From NCBI GenBank assembly GCA_025454275.1, contig JALOOS010000007.1, positions 1-16,193 of the forward strand: a stretch of DNA of 16,193 bases, read 5' to 3'. Under the pieces are notes generated by a model that did no database searches, was not told the DNA's origin, and saw nothing but the letters and a program-made list of their open reading frames with translations. Position numbers and translations under genes: made by a program. The DNA comes from Desulfobacterales bacterium (lineage in GTDB: Bacteria; Desulfobacterota; Desulfobacteria; Desulfobacterales; SpSt-501). Shown piece by piece: positions 8,523-16,003 of the stretch (its first letter is position 1; every line of letters starts with the position of its first letter).

Positions 8523-9182
8523 TCAGAGCTGCTCGAGCTCATCGGTCCTCTCGAGCGCCAGGCGCCCCTGCGTGACGGCGACCCAGTGCAGCCGGTAAGG
8601 CTGCCGGCCGCATCCGGCGCTCCAGGCGATGGGCTGCCCGCAGAGGGCGTGCACCAGGCTGCGGATGATGCCGCCATGGGCGACCACGAGAATGGTTTCC
8701 CCCGGCCAGGCGGCCGCGGCGCTCATCAGTGCCTCCCGGCAGCGTTCGAGCTGGCGGCGGCGCGATTCGCCCCCGGGCGGCTGGAAGTCCCACCCCGCCT
8801 GCTCCTGCGCGGCCACGAGCGCTCCCGCCTCGGCCCGGAGCTGGGCGATGGTTTTGGCGGTCCACTGCCCCCAGTCGAGCTCGCGCAGCCGGGGGTCGAC
8901 GTGGACCGGGAGCGAGAGGTGCGCGTTCAGCCGGTCGACCGTGGCCAGGCTCCGGCCGGCGTCGCTCGCCAGGATCCGGTCCCACCGCAGGGCGGCGAGG
9001 GCCGCCCCCCAGCGGTCCGCCTGCAGCTGCCCGCGCGGGGTGAGCGGGGAATCCAGCTGACCCTGAATCCGTTTCTCGCTGTTCCACACGGTTTCGGCAT
9101 GCCGCATCACCGCGAACCGGGAGGTGGCCTTCCCGTGCGGGGCTCCGGCCGGCTTCGTTCCGGGGGGGGCGGGGGGCGTCAT
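8523..9182 (-). CDS. Histidine phosphatase family protein (phosphoglycerate mutase-like)
   Basis: This 219-residue protein belongs to the histidine phosphatase superfamily branch 1. The phosphohistidine motif is MRHAETVWN (R27, H28) with the usual following QGQLDSPLT (40-48). The expected LRELDWG (99-105, acid E101) and the second catalytic histidine in VAHGG (H169) are present. R77 in SDAGRS matches the third phosphate-pocket arginine region. Family members include GpmB-like phosphatases, CobC and SixA, and the sequence does not decide among them. The first 20 residues are proline-rich and low in complexity. The start overlaps the RNase D stop (ATGA, 9182-9179). An internal Met just before RH would delete the first beta strand. 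Confidence 0.88.
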   Translation of the reverse strand: MTPPAPPGTKPAGAPHGKATSRFAVMRHAETVWNSEKRIQGQLDSPLTPRGQLQADRWGAALAALRWDRILASDAGRSLATVDRLNAHLSLPVHVDPRLRELDWGQWTAKTIAQLRAEAGALVAAQEQAGWDFQPPGGESRRRQLERCREALMSAAAAWPGETILVVAHGGIIRSLVHALCGQPIAWSAGCGRQPYRLHWVAVTQGRLALERTDELEQL

Positions 9183-10354
9183 GGGCGGGCCTGACCGTCC
9201 GTGGGCTTGCGCCGCAGGGCGGCGATGATCTCTTTGCCGAAGGCCTTGCGCTGCCAGTGGCGCAGTTCGGCCACATCCGCCAGCTCCTCGGGCCGGGCGG
9301 GTTTGCGCACGGCAACGGCCAGCATGGCCGCCCGGCTGCAGACCAGGGCCGGTTCGATCTCCAGCCGCCGGGCGGCGGCCTCGCGCCAGCGCCTGAGCGC
9401 CTGGATCCGATCGGAAGCGGCGGCGGAGAGCGACGGCGAGGCCGCTTTTTGGCGCGGGTAGCGCGGCCACTGGCCGGGAGGAAGCCGCAGCGCCGACTGG
9501 ACGGCGGCGAGGATCCCCTCCCCGTAACGTTCGATCTGGAGCGGGCTCAAGGCCCCCGACTTTTCAAGGCCGGCGCGGTCGATCGGCTTGGACTGGGCGA
9601 GGGCGAGCAGGCTTTCGGTATTGAAGACTTTGAACACCGGCCGGTCCTTTTCGCGGGCGATCCGCCGGCGCAGCAGGAGCAGCTCTTCGAGCACCGCCAG
9701 GCTTTTCGGGTCAAGCCGCCCTGCCCCTTTGCAGCTCAGGAACAGCGGGTTCCCGTCCGCGGTGCCCGGCCGCACTTTGCTTAAAATCCGGCACTCTTCG
9801 TCGACCCAGGCCATCCGTTCCTTTTCCTGAAGGGCCGCCGTGAGGCGCTCGGCGAGCGAAGGCAGGTAGCGCGCATCGGCGACGGCATAATCGAGCATCT
9901 GGCGGGGCAGCGGCCGCCGGGACCAGTCCTTGCGCTGATAGCGCTTGTCCAGGCTGACGGCGAAGAGCGCGTGCAGCACCGCATTCAGCCCGGTCTCCCG
10001 GTAGCCGAGAAACCGGCAGGCGAGCTGGGTGTCGAAGAGGTGCGTGATGCGGATGTCGAAATCGCGAAAGAGCGAGCGCACATCGTAGTCGGCGCCGTGG
10101 AAGACCTTGCGCACACGGGCGCTGCGGAACACCGGCTTGAGGGGGGAGAGGTCGGGGAGGGCCAGGGTGTCCAGAACGACGTGGCGCCGGGCGGTGGCGA
10201 GCTGGACGAGGCACACTTTCTCCTGGAAATGAAACATCGAATCGGCTTCGAGGTCGACCCCGAGGACCGCTTCGTCAGCCAGCTCATCGGCCAGCGCGGC
10301 GAGCTCGCGCTCCGTCGTGATGACCTGGTAGTCGGGAATCTCTTCCGGTTGCAT
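9179..10354 (-). CDS. rnd: Ribonuclease D
   Basis: This 391-residue protein is a DEDDy 3'-5' exoribonuclease, in the family that trims tRNA and other stable RNA 3' ends. Exo I is VDLEAD (D34, E36), Exo II is FHGADYD (D91), and Exo III is YAVAD with Y156 and D160, completing the tyrosine-type metal site. The C-terminal half is helical and matches HRDC-type domains (about 210-290 and 315-385). Length is close to that usual for RNase D. It is the promoter-proximal gene of the minus-strand run, divergent from thrS, and its stop overlaps the phosphatase start. The ATG is preceded by an A-run and has only a weak ribosome site (AGG far upstream). Confidence 0.93.
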   Translation of the reverse strand: MQPEEIPDYQVITTERELAALADELADEAVLGVDLEADSMFHFQEKVCLVQLATARRHVVLDTLALPDLSPLKPVFRSARVRKVFHGADYDVRSLFRDFDIRITHLFDTQLACRFLGYRETGLNAVLHALFAVSLDKRYQRKDWSRRPLPRQMLDYAVADARYLPSLAERLTAALQEKERMAWVDEECRILSKVRPGTADGNPLFLSCKGAGRLDPKSLAVLEELLLLRRRIAREKDRPVFKVFNTESLLALAQSKPIDRAGLEKSGALSPLQIERYGEGILAAVQSALRLPPGQWPRYPRQKAASPSLSAAASDRIQALRRWREAAARRLEIEPALVCSRAAMLAVAVRKPARPEELADVAELRHWQRKAFGKEIIAALRRKPTDGQARP

Positions 10355-10362
10355 TTTTTTGC

Positions 10363-10391
10363 TTGACCTGCGCTCCCTTTTTTCTGAAAAT
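10363..10391 (+). promoter_or_regulatory. Candidate thrS promoter
   Basis: TTGACC (10363-10368, 5 of 6 to the -35 consensus) is followed after 17 bp by GAAAAT (10386-10391, 4 of 6 to the -10 consensus) in the only AT-rich patch of the divergent region. The predicted start near 10398 gives a leader of about 120 nt before the thrS ATG. The -35 box overlaps the first copy of the 42-bp-spaced repeat. No equally good promoter was found for the divergent rnd gene. Confidence 0.45.
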
Positions 10392-10460
10392 GAATTTTTA
10401 TGCAGTGACCTGCGCTCCGAGGGCCCCTCGGCCGGGCAGAGACGGGCGGACCTGCGCCCC
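10365..10460 (+). repeat. Three direct 12-bp repeats at exact 42-bp spacing
   Basis: GACCTGCGCTCC occurs at 10365-10376 and 10407-10418, and GACCTGCGCCCC at 10449-10460. The starts are exactly 42 bp apart, about four helical turns, so all copies would face the same side of the DNA. They lie in the rnd/thrS divergent region and the first overlaps the candidate thrS -35 box. The intervening sequences do not match each other, so this looks more like iterated sites than a plain tandem duplication. The function is unknown. Confidence 0.7.
10417..10431 (+). other. Perfect short stem-loop in the thrS leader
   Basis: CCGAGG (10417-10422) and CCTCGG (10426-10431) form a six-bp GC-rich stem with a three-base loop, beginning at the end of the second direct repeat. 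It has no U-run, so it is not an intrinsic terminator. It could be a leader RNA structure; thrS leaders in some bacteria bind ThrRS, but a tRNA-like shape was not recognised here. Confidence 0.4.
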
Positions 10461-10518
10461 CTGAAGGCCGATGGTGCCTTCCGACGCGTCCACCGACGCC
10501 AGAAAGCGATATTCTTAA

Positions 10519-12438
10519 ATGATCAGCATAACACTTCCGGATGGGAACATAAAGCGTTTTGATCACGCCCCCACGGGTCTGGAGCTCGCCCGCTCCATCT
10601 CCGAGGGCCTCTCGCGGAGCGCTGTCGCGATGGAGGTGGACCGCCGCCTGGTGGACCTGAACGCGCCCATCGACCATGACGCCGCGGTGCGGCTGGTCAC
10701 CACCCGGGATGCCGAGGCGCTCGAGATCATGCGCCACAGCGCCGCCCACGTCATGGCCCAGGCCATCCTGAGGCTCTACCCGGACGCGAAGCTCACCATC
10801 GGGCCGGTGGTCGAAGAGGGGTTCTACTACGACATCGACATGCCGCCCGTCTCCGAAGAGGACTTTCCCCGCATCGAGGCCGAGATCCGCAAGATCATCC
10901 AGGCGAAGCTCCCCATCCGCCGGCGCGAGGTGACGAAGGCGGAGGCCCTCTCGCTCTACGGCAACGAGCCCTACAAGCTCGAGATGATCCGGGAGCTCGC
11001 CGACGGCACCATCTCCGTCTACGAGCAGGGCGAGTTCGCCGATCTCTGCCGCGGGCCCCACGTTCCGCACACCGGGATGGTCAAGGCCATCAAGCTGCTC
11101 AAGGTCTCGGGCGCCTATTGGCGCGCCGATCCCTCCCGGGCCCAGCTCCAGCGCATCTACGGCACGGCCTTTTTCGACAAGAAGGAGCTCGATGACTACC
11201 TCCATTTTCTGGAGGAGGCCAAGCGGCGCAACCACCGCAAGATCGGCCAGGCCCTGGACCTCTTCAGCTTCCACGACGAGGCGCCCGGCATGGCCTTTTT
11301 CCATCCCAAGGGCATGGTGATCTGGAACGCGCTGCTCGACTACTGGCGCGAGGTGCACCGGGCGGCGGGCTACGTCGAGACCAAAACGCCGATCCTCCTC
11401 AACCGCTCGCTCTGGGAGCGCTCCGGGCACTGGGCGAACTACCGCGAGAACATGTACACGGCCACGATCGACGAGGTCGAATACGCGATCAAGCCCATGA
11501 ACTGCCCCGGCGGGATGCTGCTCTACAACCGCACGCCCCACTCCTACCGCGATTTGCCGCTCCGTGCGGCGGAGATCGGGCTGGTCCATCGCCACGAGCT
11601 CTCCGGGGTGCTCTCGGGCCTGTTCCGGGTGCGGGCCTTCCACCAGGACGACGCCCACATCTTCATGACCCCGGAGCAGATCGAAGCGGAGATCCTGGGG
11701 GTGCTGCGCCTGGTGGAGACGATCTACAGCACCTTCGGGCTGGGGTTCCACCTTGAGCTCTCCACCCGGCCCCAGAAGTCGATCGGCACCGACGAACAGT
11801 GGGCCCAGGCCACCGACGGGCTCAAATCGGCCCTCGCCGCCTACGGGAAAGCGTACAAGCTCAACGAGGGCGACGGGGCGTTTTACGGGCCCAAGATCGA
11901 TGTCCATATCAAGGACGCCCTCGGCCGGACCTGGCAGTGCGGCACCATCCAGCTGGACATGTCGCTGCCCGAACGCTTCAACCTGCACTACGTCGCCCGG
12001 GACAACGAGCGCCGGCGGCCGATCATGATCCACCGCGTGATCTACGGTTCGATCGAGCGCTTTCTCGGGATCCTGGTCGAGCACTTCGCCGGGCGGTTCC
12101 CACTGTGGATGAGCCCGCTGCAGGCCGTGCTGCTGCCCATGAACGACGAACTCGCCCCGTATGCGCAGGCGGTGAAGGAGCGCTTCGACGCCGCGGGGCT
12201 GCGGACGGAGGTGGACAGCCGCACCGAGAGCCTGAACAGGAAGGTCCGGGAGGCGCAGCTCGTCCACACCCCGCTCATCCTGACGATCGGGGCGCGGGAA
12301 AAGGAGGCCGGGACTCTCGCCGTGCGAACCCTGGACGGCAAGGTCGCCCACGGGGTCGACCAAGCCCGTTTCATCGACACGGTCCTGGACAACATCCGGC
12401 GCCGCGCGCTCGATTTCGAAGGGTTTCCGAAGGCATGA
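10519..12438 (+). CDS. thrS: Threonyl-tRNA synthetase
   Basis: This 639-residue protein is a full-length class II ThrRS, which charges tRNA(Thr) in the cytoplasm. The TGS domain covers about 1-62. The editing domain (65-225) keeps its key residues H73 and H77 (HSAAH) and C177/H181 (CRGPH), so it should clear mischarged serine. The catalytic core (240-530) has the zinc ligands C329 (MNCPGG), H380 and H505, the motif 2 region RHELSG...FRVRAFHQDD, and motif 3 GSIERFLG (510-517). The anticodon-binding domain is about 530-630. The ATG at 10519 gives the normal TGS N-terminus but has only a weak ribosome site. The infC-rpmI-rplT genes often found after thrS are absent here. Confidence 0.98.
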   Translation: MISITLPDGNIKRFDHAPTGLELARSISEGLSRSAVAMEVDRRLVDLNAPIDHDAAVRLVTTRDAEALEIMRHSAAHVMAQAILRLYPDAKLTIGPVVEEGFYYDIDMPPVSEEDFPRIEAEIRKIIQAKLPIRRREVTKAEALSLYGNEPYKLEMIRELADGTISVYEQGEFADLCRGPHVPHTGMVKAIKLLKVSGAYWRADPSRAQLQRIYGTAFFDKKELDDYLHFLEEAKRRNHRKIGQALDLFSFHDEAPGMAFFHPKGMVIWNALLDYWREVHRAAGYVETKTPILLNRSLWERSGHWANYRENMYTATIDEVEYAIKPMNCPGGMLLYNRTPHSYRDLPLRAAEIGLVHRHELSGVLSGLFRVRAFHQDDAHIFMTPEQIEAEILGVLRLVETIYSTFGLGFHLELSTRPQKSIGTDEQWAQATDGLKSALAAYGKAYKLNEGDGAFYGPKIDVHIKDALGRTWQCGTIQLDMSLPERFNLHYVARDNERRRPIMIHRVIYGSIERFLGILVEHFAGRFPLWMSPLQAVLLPMNDELAPYAQAVKERFDAAGLRTEVDSRTESLNRKVREAQLVHTPLILTIGAREKEAGTLAVRTLDGKVAHGVDQARFIDTVLDNIRRRALDFEGFPKA

Positions 12439-12683
12439 AACGCCGTCCCTCCCGTCCGCCCGGCGCCCCCCCGCCGCCGCCGGCCAACGCGGGGGTCTCC
12501 ACGAGCCGGATCCGCTTCTGCGACCTGCGCTGCCCCCGCGCCGGGTTTGCCAGGCAAAGCGCCCTCGACGGGAGCTGCCGGACCTTCACCGCGCTGTGGT
12601 GCGCGGCGCTCGGCCGGCACGTCACCAAGAATGCGCCCTGCGAGCTGCGTTTCGGGCGCCGCCGGCCGACGACCGGGTTCTGA
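12435..12683 (+). CDS. Small cysteine-rich protein coupled to thrS (unknown function)
   Basis: This 82-residue basic protein was not recognised as a named family. Its ATG overlaps the thrS stop (ATGA), with GAAGGG about ten bases upstream, so translation is probably coupled to thrS. The first 25 residues are rich in proline and arginine. The core has five cysteines: C29 and C33 (CDLRC), C48, C56 and C69 (APCE), plus H62, a spacing that could bind zinc or an iron-sulfur cluster. No membrane segment or signal is seen. The conserved-looking core and low-complexity head suggest a real folded mini-domain of about 45 residues. A role tied to threonine, tRNA or translation is only a guess from position. 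Confidence 0.65.
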   Translation: MKRRPSRPPGAPPPPPANAGVSTSRIRFCDLRCPRAGFARQSALDGSCRTFTALWCAALGRHVTKNAPCELRFGRRRPTTGF

Positions 12684-12685
12684 GC

Positions 12686-12716
12686 CCCTGCCGGCGGCAG
12701 GAGGGGGAGGGCAGGG
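12686..12716 (+). promoter_or_regulatory. Stem-loop with alternative pairing next to the VanZ-like start
   Basis: CCTGCC (12687-12692) pairs with GGCAGG (12696-12701) around a three-base loop. The same arm, extended to CCCTGCC (12686-12692), can instead pair for seven bp with GGCAGGG (12710-12716), which abuts the ATG at 12717. That would put the ribosome site GGAGG (12706-12710) in or at the edge of a closed loop. The two structures exclude each other. Any regulatory role is inference. Confidence 0.3.
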
Positions 12717-13130
12717 ATGAGGCCGCGATGGATGCGCATGCTGCCGGACCTGGGCGTCCTCGTCGCCTACTGCACCTTCATCGTGATCCAATCCCACCTG
12801 CCCTCACCGATCGACCTGCCGGAGGTCTCCCACAGCGACAAGCTCCTGCATCTAGGGGCGTACGCCGTCATGGCGGCCCTCTGCTATCGGACCTGCCGGG
12901 CCGGCTGGCCTCAGGCCGGCCGGCCCACGCTCTTTTGGGCGAGCGTCGTCTTCACGGCGCTGTTCGGCCTCACCGACGAGATCCACCAGGCCTTCGTTCC
13001 GTACCGCAGCGCCGATCCCCTCGATTTTCTGGCCGATACGGTCGGCGCCGTCGCCGGGGCGCTCCTCTACCAGCGCCTGTTCGACCCCGCGCGGCGGCCG
13101 GCCCGCGCGGCGCTTCCCCGCGCCGATTGA
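12717..13130 (+). CDS. VanZ-like family membrane protein
   Basis: This 137-residue membrane protein has about four hydrophobic segments (about 11-27, 42-62, 71-90, 105-122). The VanZ-like signature is clear: SHSDKLLHLGAYAVM (38-52), then DEIHQAFVPYRSADPLDFLADTVG, of which D86-D98 and the following DxxADTxG are the typical conserved block. VanZ itself lowers teicoplanin susceptibility in enterococci. Most homologues are small uncharacterised envelope proteins, so no resistance function should be read into this one. The ATG has a strong ribosome site (GGAGG, spacing six). It follows the cysteine-rich gene by 33 bp and may share the thrS transcript. Its stop codon overlaps the -35 box of the formate dehydrogenase promoter. 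Confidence 0.88.
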   Translation: MRPRWMRMLPDLGVLVAYCTFIVIQSHLPSPIDLPEVSHSDKLLHLGAYAVMAALCYRTCRAGWPQAGRPTLFWASVVFTALFGLTDEIHQAFVPYRSADPLDFLADTVGAVAGALLYQRLFDPARRPARAALPRAD

Positions 13131-13155
13131 CAAGGCGATCGGGGTTGGCTATGAA
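13127..13155 (+). promoter_or_regulatory. Candidate sigma70-type promoter of the formate dehydrogenase gene
   Basis: TTGACA (13127-13132, a perfect -35) is followed by a 17-bp spacer and TATGAA (13150-13155, 4 of 6). The -35 overlaps the VanZ-like stop codon. Transcription would begin near 13162, leaving a leader of about 48 nt with AAGGGTGAAGGA before the ATG at 13210. No sigma54 -24/-12 element was seen. Confidence 0.65.
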
Positions 13156-13172
13156 TCGACAGCGTTCTTGCC

Positions 13173-13184
13173 GCCGTCGACGGC
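13173..13184 (+). promoter_or_regulatory. Perfect 12-bp palindrome in the formate dehydrogenase leader
   Basis: GCCGTCGACGGC is a perfect inverted repeat with no spacer, lying about 11-22 nt past the predicted transcription start and 25 bp before the start codon. It could be an operator half-site pair or a small leader hairpin. In a GC-rich genome a palindrome of this length can occur by chance. Confidence 0.3.
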
Positions 13185-13209
13185 ACAATCCATAAAGGGT
13201 GAAGGATCC

Positions 13210-15999
13210 ATGGGCGACACAGCGAACCTGATCGTGATCAACGGCACCGAGACGACCTTCGAACCCGGGGACACCATTTTGGATGCGGCCCGGCGGATCG
13301 GGATCGATATCCCGACCCTGTGTCATTTAAAAGGGGCCACGGCCACCGGCGCCTGCCGGGTCTGCCTGGTCGAGGTGCAGGGGGCGCGCTCGCTGGTCGC
13401 CGCCTGTGCCATGCCCGCCGCGCCGCGCATGGTGGTGGCAACCGAATCGGCCAAGGTGGTCACCGCCCGGCGGCTCGTGATTCAGCTGCTGCTTGCCTCC
13501 GGCAACCACAACTGCCTGGTGAAAGGCTCCGACGGGCGCAGCTTCGAGGCGTATGCCGAGCGCCTTGCCCGCGCCGGCGGCAACATCGAACCCTGCCCGG
13601 CCTGGGGCGACTGCCGCCTGCAGGAGCTCGCCTGGCGCTACGAGGTCACCGGCGGCCGGTTCAGCCCCACACCGCCCCGCTACCCGCTCGAGGATGTCAA
13701 CCCCTTCATCGTGCGCGACTTCTCCCGCTGCATCCTCTGCGGCCGCTGCGTCCAGGCCTGCAACGAGGTCCAGGTCAACCAGGCCATCCACTTCGGCTAC
13801 CGCGGGGCGAGGAGCAAGATCATCGCGGCCGGCGACCGGCCCTACCGCGAGTCCGACTGCGTTTTCTGCGGCGAGTGCGTCCAGGCCTGTCCCACCGGGG
13901 CTCTGGTCGAAAAGGAGGCGCGCCATGCGGTGCGGCCCTGGGAGACCCGCCGGGTGCGCACCACCTGCACCTACTGCGGGGTGGGGTGCCAAACGGAGCT
14001 CCACGTCAAGGAGAACCGCGTGGTCAAGGTCACGGGCGTGCCCGGGGCGGCGCCCAACGACGGCAGGCTCTGCGTCAAGGGCCGCTTCGGGTTCGATTTC
14101 ATCGCCTCTCCCGAGCGCCTGACGACCCCTCTGATCAGGGAGAACGGCTCCTTTCGCCAGGCCTCCTGGGAGGAGGCCGCCGGCCTTGTGGCCCGGCGCC
14201 TCACCGAGATCAGGGCTGCCCACGGCCCCGACAGCATCGGTGTTCTGACCTCGGCCCGCATCACCAACGAGGAGAACTACATCGCCCAGAAGTTCACCCG
14301 GGCGGTGGTCGGGACCAACAACATCGACCACTGCGCGCGGCTCTGACATTCCTCCACCGTGGCCGGTCTGGCCGCAGCGTTCGGCAGCGGGGCGATGACC
14401 AACCCCATCGGCGACATCGAGCAGGCCGATGTGATCCTCATCACCGGGTCCAACACCACCGAGAACCACCCGGTGATCTCCAGCTTCATCAAACGCGCCG
14501 CCCTGCTCAAGGGGCGCAGGCTCATCGTGGTCGACCCGCGGCGGATCAAGATCGCCCGCTACGCCCACGCCTGGCTGCGGCCCCACCTCGGCACCGATGT
14601 GGCCTGGATCAACGGCATGATGCACGTCATCATCGCCGAGAACCTGCATGCCCGGGACTTCGTCGCCGCGCGCACCACGGGGTTCGAGGCGCTGCGCGCC
14701 ACCGTGGCGGCCTACACCCCGGAGCGGGTGGCGCAGATCACCGGGATCCCCGCCGCAGAGCTCATCGCCGCGGCGCGGATTTATGCCGGGGCCGCGCGCG
14801 CCAGCATCCTCTACTGCATGGGGATCACCCAGCACACGACCGGCACCGACAACGTCAAGTCGCTTGCCAACCTCGCCATGCTCTGCGGCAACCTCGGGAT
14901 CACGGGCGGCGGGGTGAACCCCCTGCGCGGGCAGAACAACGTTCAAGGCGCCTGCGACATGGGCGGCCTGCCGGATGTCTTCTCCGGGTATCAGAAGGTG
15001 GCCGACGAGGCGGCCCGGCGGCGGATGGCGGCGGCCTGGGGAGTGGATGAGCTGCCGGCCATGGCCGGGATGAAGGTGACCCAGATGGTTCCGGCCGCCC
15101 ATTCCGGGAAGCTCAAGGCCATGTACATCATCGGCGAGAACCCGCTCGTCTCGGATCCCGACCTGAACCACGCCGAAAAGAGCTTCGAAAAATTGGAGTT
15201 CCTGGTGGTCCAGGACATCTTCCTGACCGAAACCGCCCGGCAGGCCGACGTCGTCCTGCCCGCCGCCTGCCACGCGGAAAAAGAGGGGACCTTCAGCAAC
15301 ACCGAGCGCCGGGTCCAGCGGGTGCGCAAGGCGGTGGAGCCGCCCGGGGAGGCCCGCGACGATTGGCGGATCCTCTGCGACATCGCCGCCCGGATGGGCC
15401 GCCCCATGGCCTATGCCGACAGCCGTGAGATCATGGAGGAGATCCGCCGGGTGACCCCCTCCTACGCCGGCATCAGCTACGAGCGGATCGAGCAGGAGGG
15501 CCTCCATTGGCCCTGCCCCAACCCGGAGCACCCGGGGACCCCCATCCTGCACCGGGAGCAGTTCACCATCGGGAAGGGGGTGTTCCACGCCATCGAGTTC
15601 GTGCCGCCGGCCGAGACCGCCGATCGCGACTACCCCCTCTACCTCACCACGGGCCGCGTGCTCTACCAGTACCACACCGGCACCATGACCATGAAGAGCG
15701 GCGGGCTGAACGAGATCGCCCCGGAGTGTTTCGTCGAGATCTCCCCCGCGGACGCCCGGGCCTATGAGCTTCAGGACGGCGGCCTGGCCTCGATCGCCTC
15801 CCGCCGGGGGCGGATCCAGGCCCGGGTCCACATCTCCCCCAAGGCGGTGACCGGAACGGTGTTCCTGCCCTTCCACTATGCCCGCGCCGCAGCGAACCGC
15901 CTGACGAACGCCGCCCTCGACCCGGTCTCGGGCATCCCCGAGTTCAAGGTCTGCCGCAGATACAAGGGCGGGGTAAAGCCGACTGCGAGCAGGAACTGA
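13210..15999 (+). CDS. fdhA: Selenocysteine-containing formate dehydrogenase alpha subunit
   Basis: The 929-residue product oxidises formate to CO2 (or the reverse) at a Mo/W-bis-MGD centre. The in-frame TGA at 14344-14346 is read as Sec379 in the context DHCARL-U-HSSTVAGLA, matching the FDH active site (UH pair). An N-terminal NuoG-like 2Fe-2S domain has C38, C49, C52 and C66. A His/Cys cluster follows (H100, C102, C129, C135). Two ferredoxin-type 4Fe-4S motifs follow (C174/177/180/184 and C217/220/223/227). The catalytic domain has its own 4Fe-4S site (C253, C256, C260, C288, then K290) and a C-terminal pterin dinucleotide-binding domain (about 805-920). No Tat signal is present, so it is cytoplasmic, as in NAD-linked, bifurcating or hydrogenase-linked FDHs. 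The start at 13210 has AAGGA upstream. An annotator ignoring Sec would split it at 14346. Confidence 0.96.
14344..14375 (+). promoter_or_regulatory. Bacterial SECIS-like hairpin after the UGA selenocysteine codon
   Basis: The UGA (14344-14346) is followed by a six-bp stem, GTGGCC (14359-14364) with GGCCGC (14370-14375), closed by a five-base loop GGTCT (14365-14369). The loop starts 19 nt after the UGA. This fits the bacterial SelB-binding hairpin, and the GGUCU loop matches the apical loop of the E. coli fdhF element from memory. One stem pair is G-U. It would place SelB-Sec-tRNA at the UGA. Confidence 0.8.
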
Positions 16000-16003
16000 T
16001 CAG

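Noticed and set aside
10359..10562. Possible leader peptide ORF before thrS with a repeated DLRS/P motif
   Set aside because: TTG start without a ribosome site, overlaps thrS by 44 bases, and no threonine codon cluster as expected for attenuation. The peptide repeat follows from the DNA repeats.
9985..12363. A 792-codon minus-strand frame spanning thrS antisense and the start of rnd
   Set aside because: It covers two genes in wrong frames and has no coherent domain; thrS and rnd are unmistakable.
12717..13130. Glycopeptide resistance gene vanZ
   Set aside because: Only the broad VanZ-like fold is supported. No other van genes are near and the family is widespread in bacteria without resistance.
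14344..14358. Nonsense mutation or frameshift splitting the formate dehydrogenase
   Set aside because: The frame is unbroken on both sides, the TGA sits exactly at the FDH Sec/Cys site followed by His, and a SECIS-like hairpin follows.
13327..15876. An 849-codon minus-strand frame antisense to the formate dehydrogenase
   Set aside because: Same cause: a GC-bias shadow. The plus-strand protein has complete cofactor motifs, and this frame has none.
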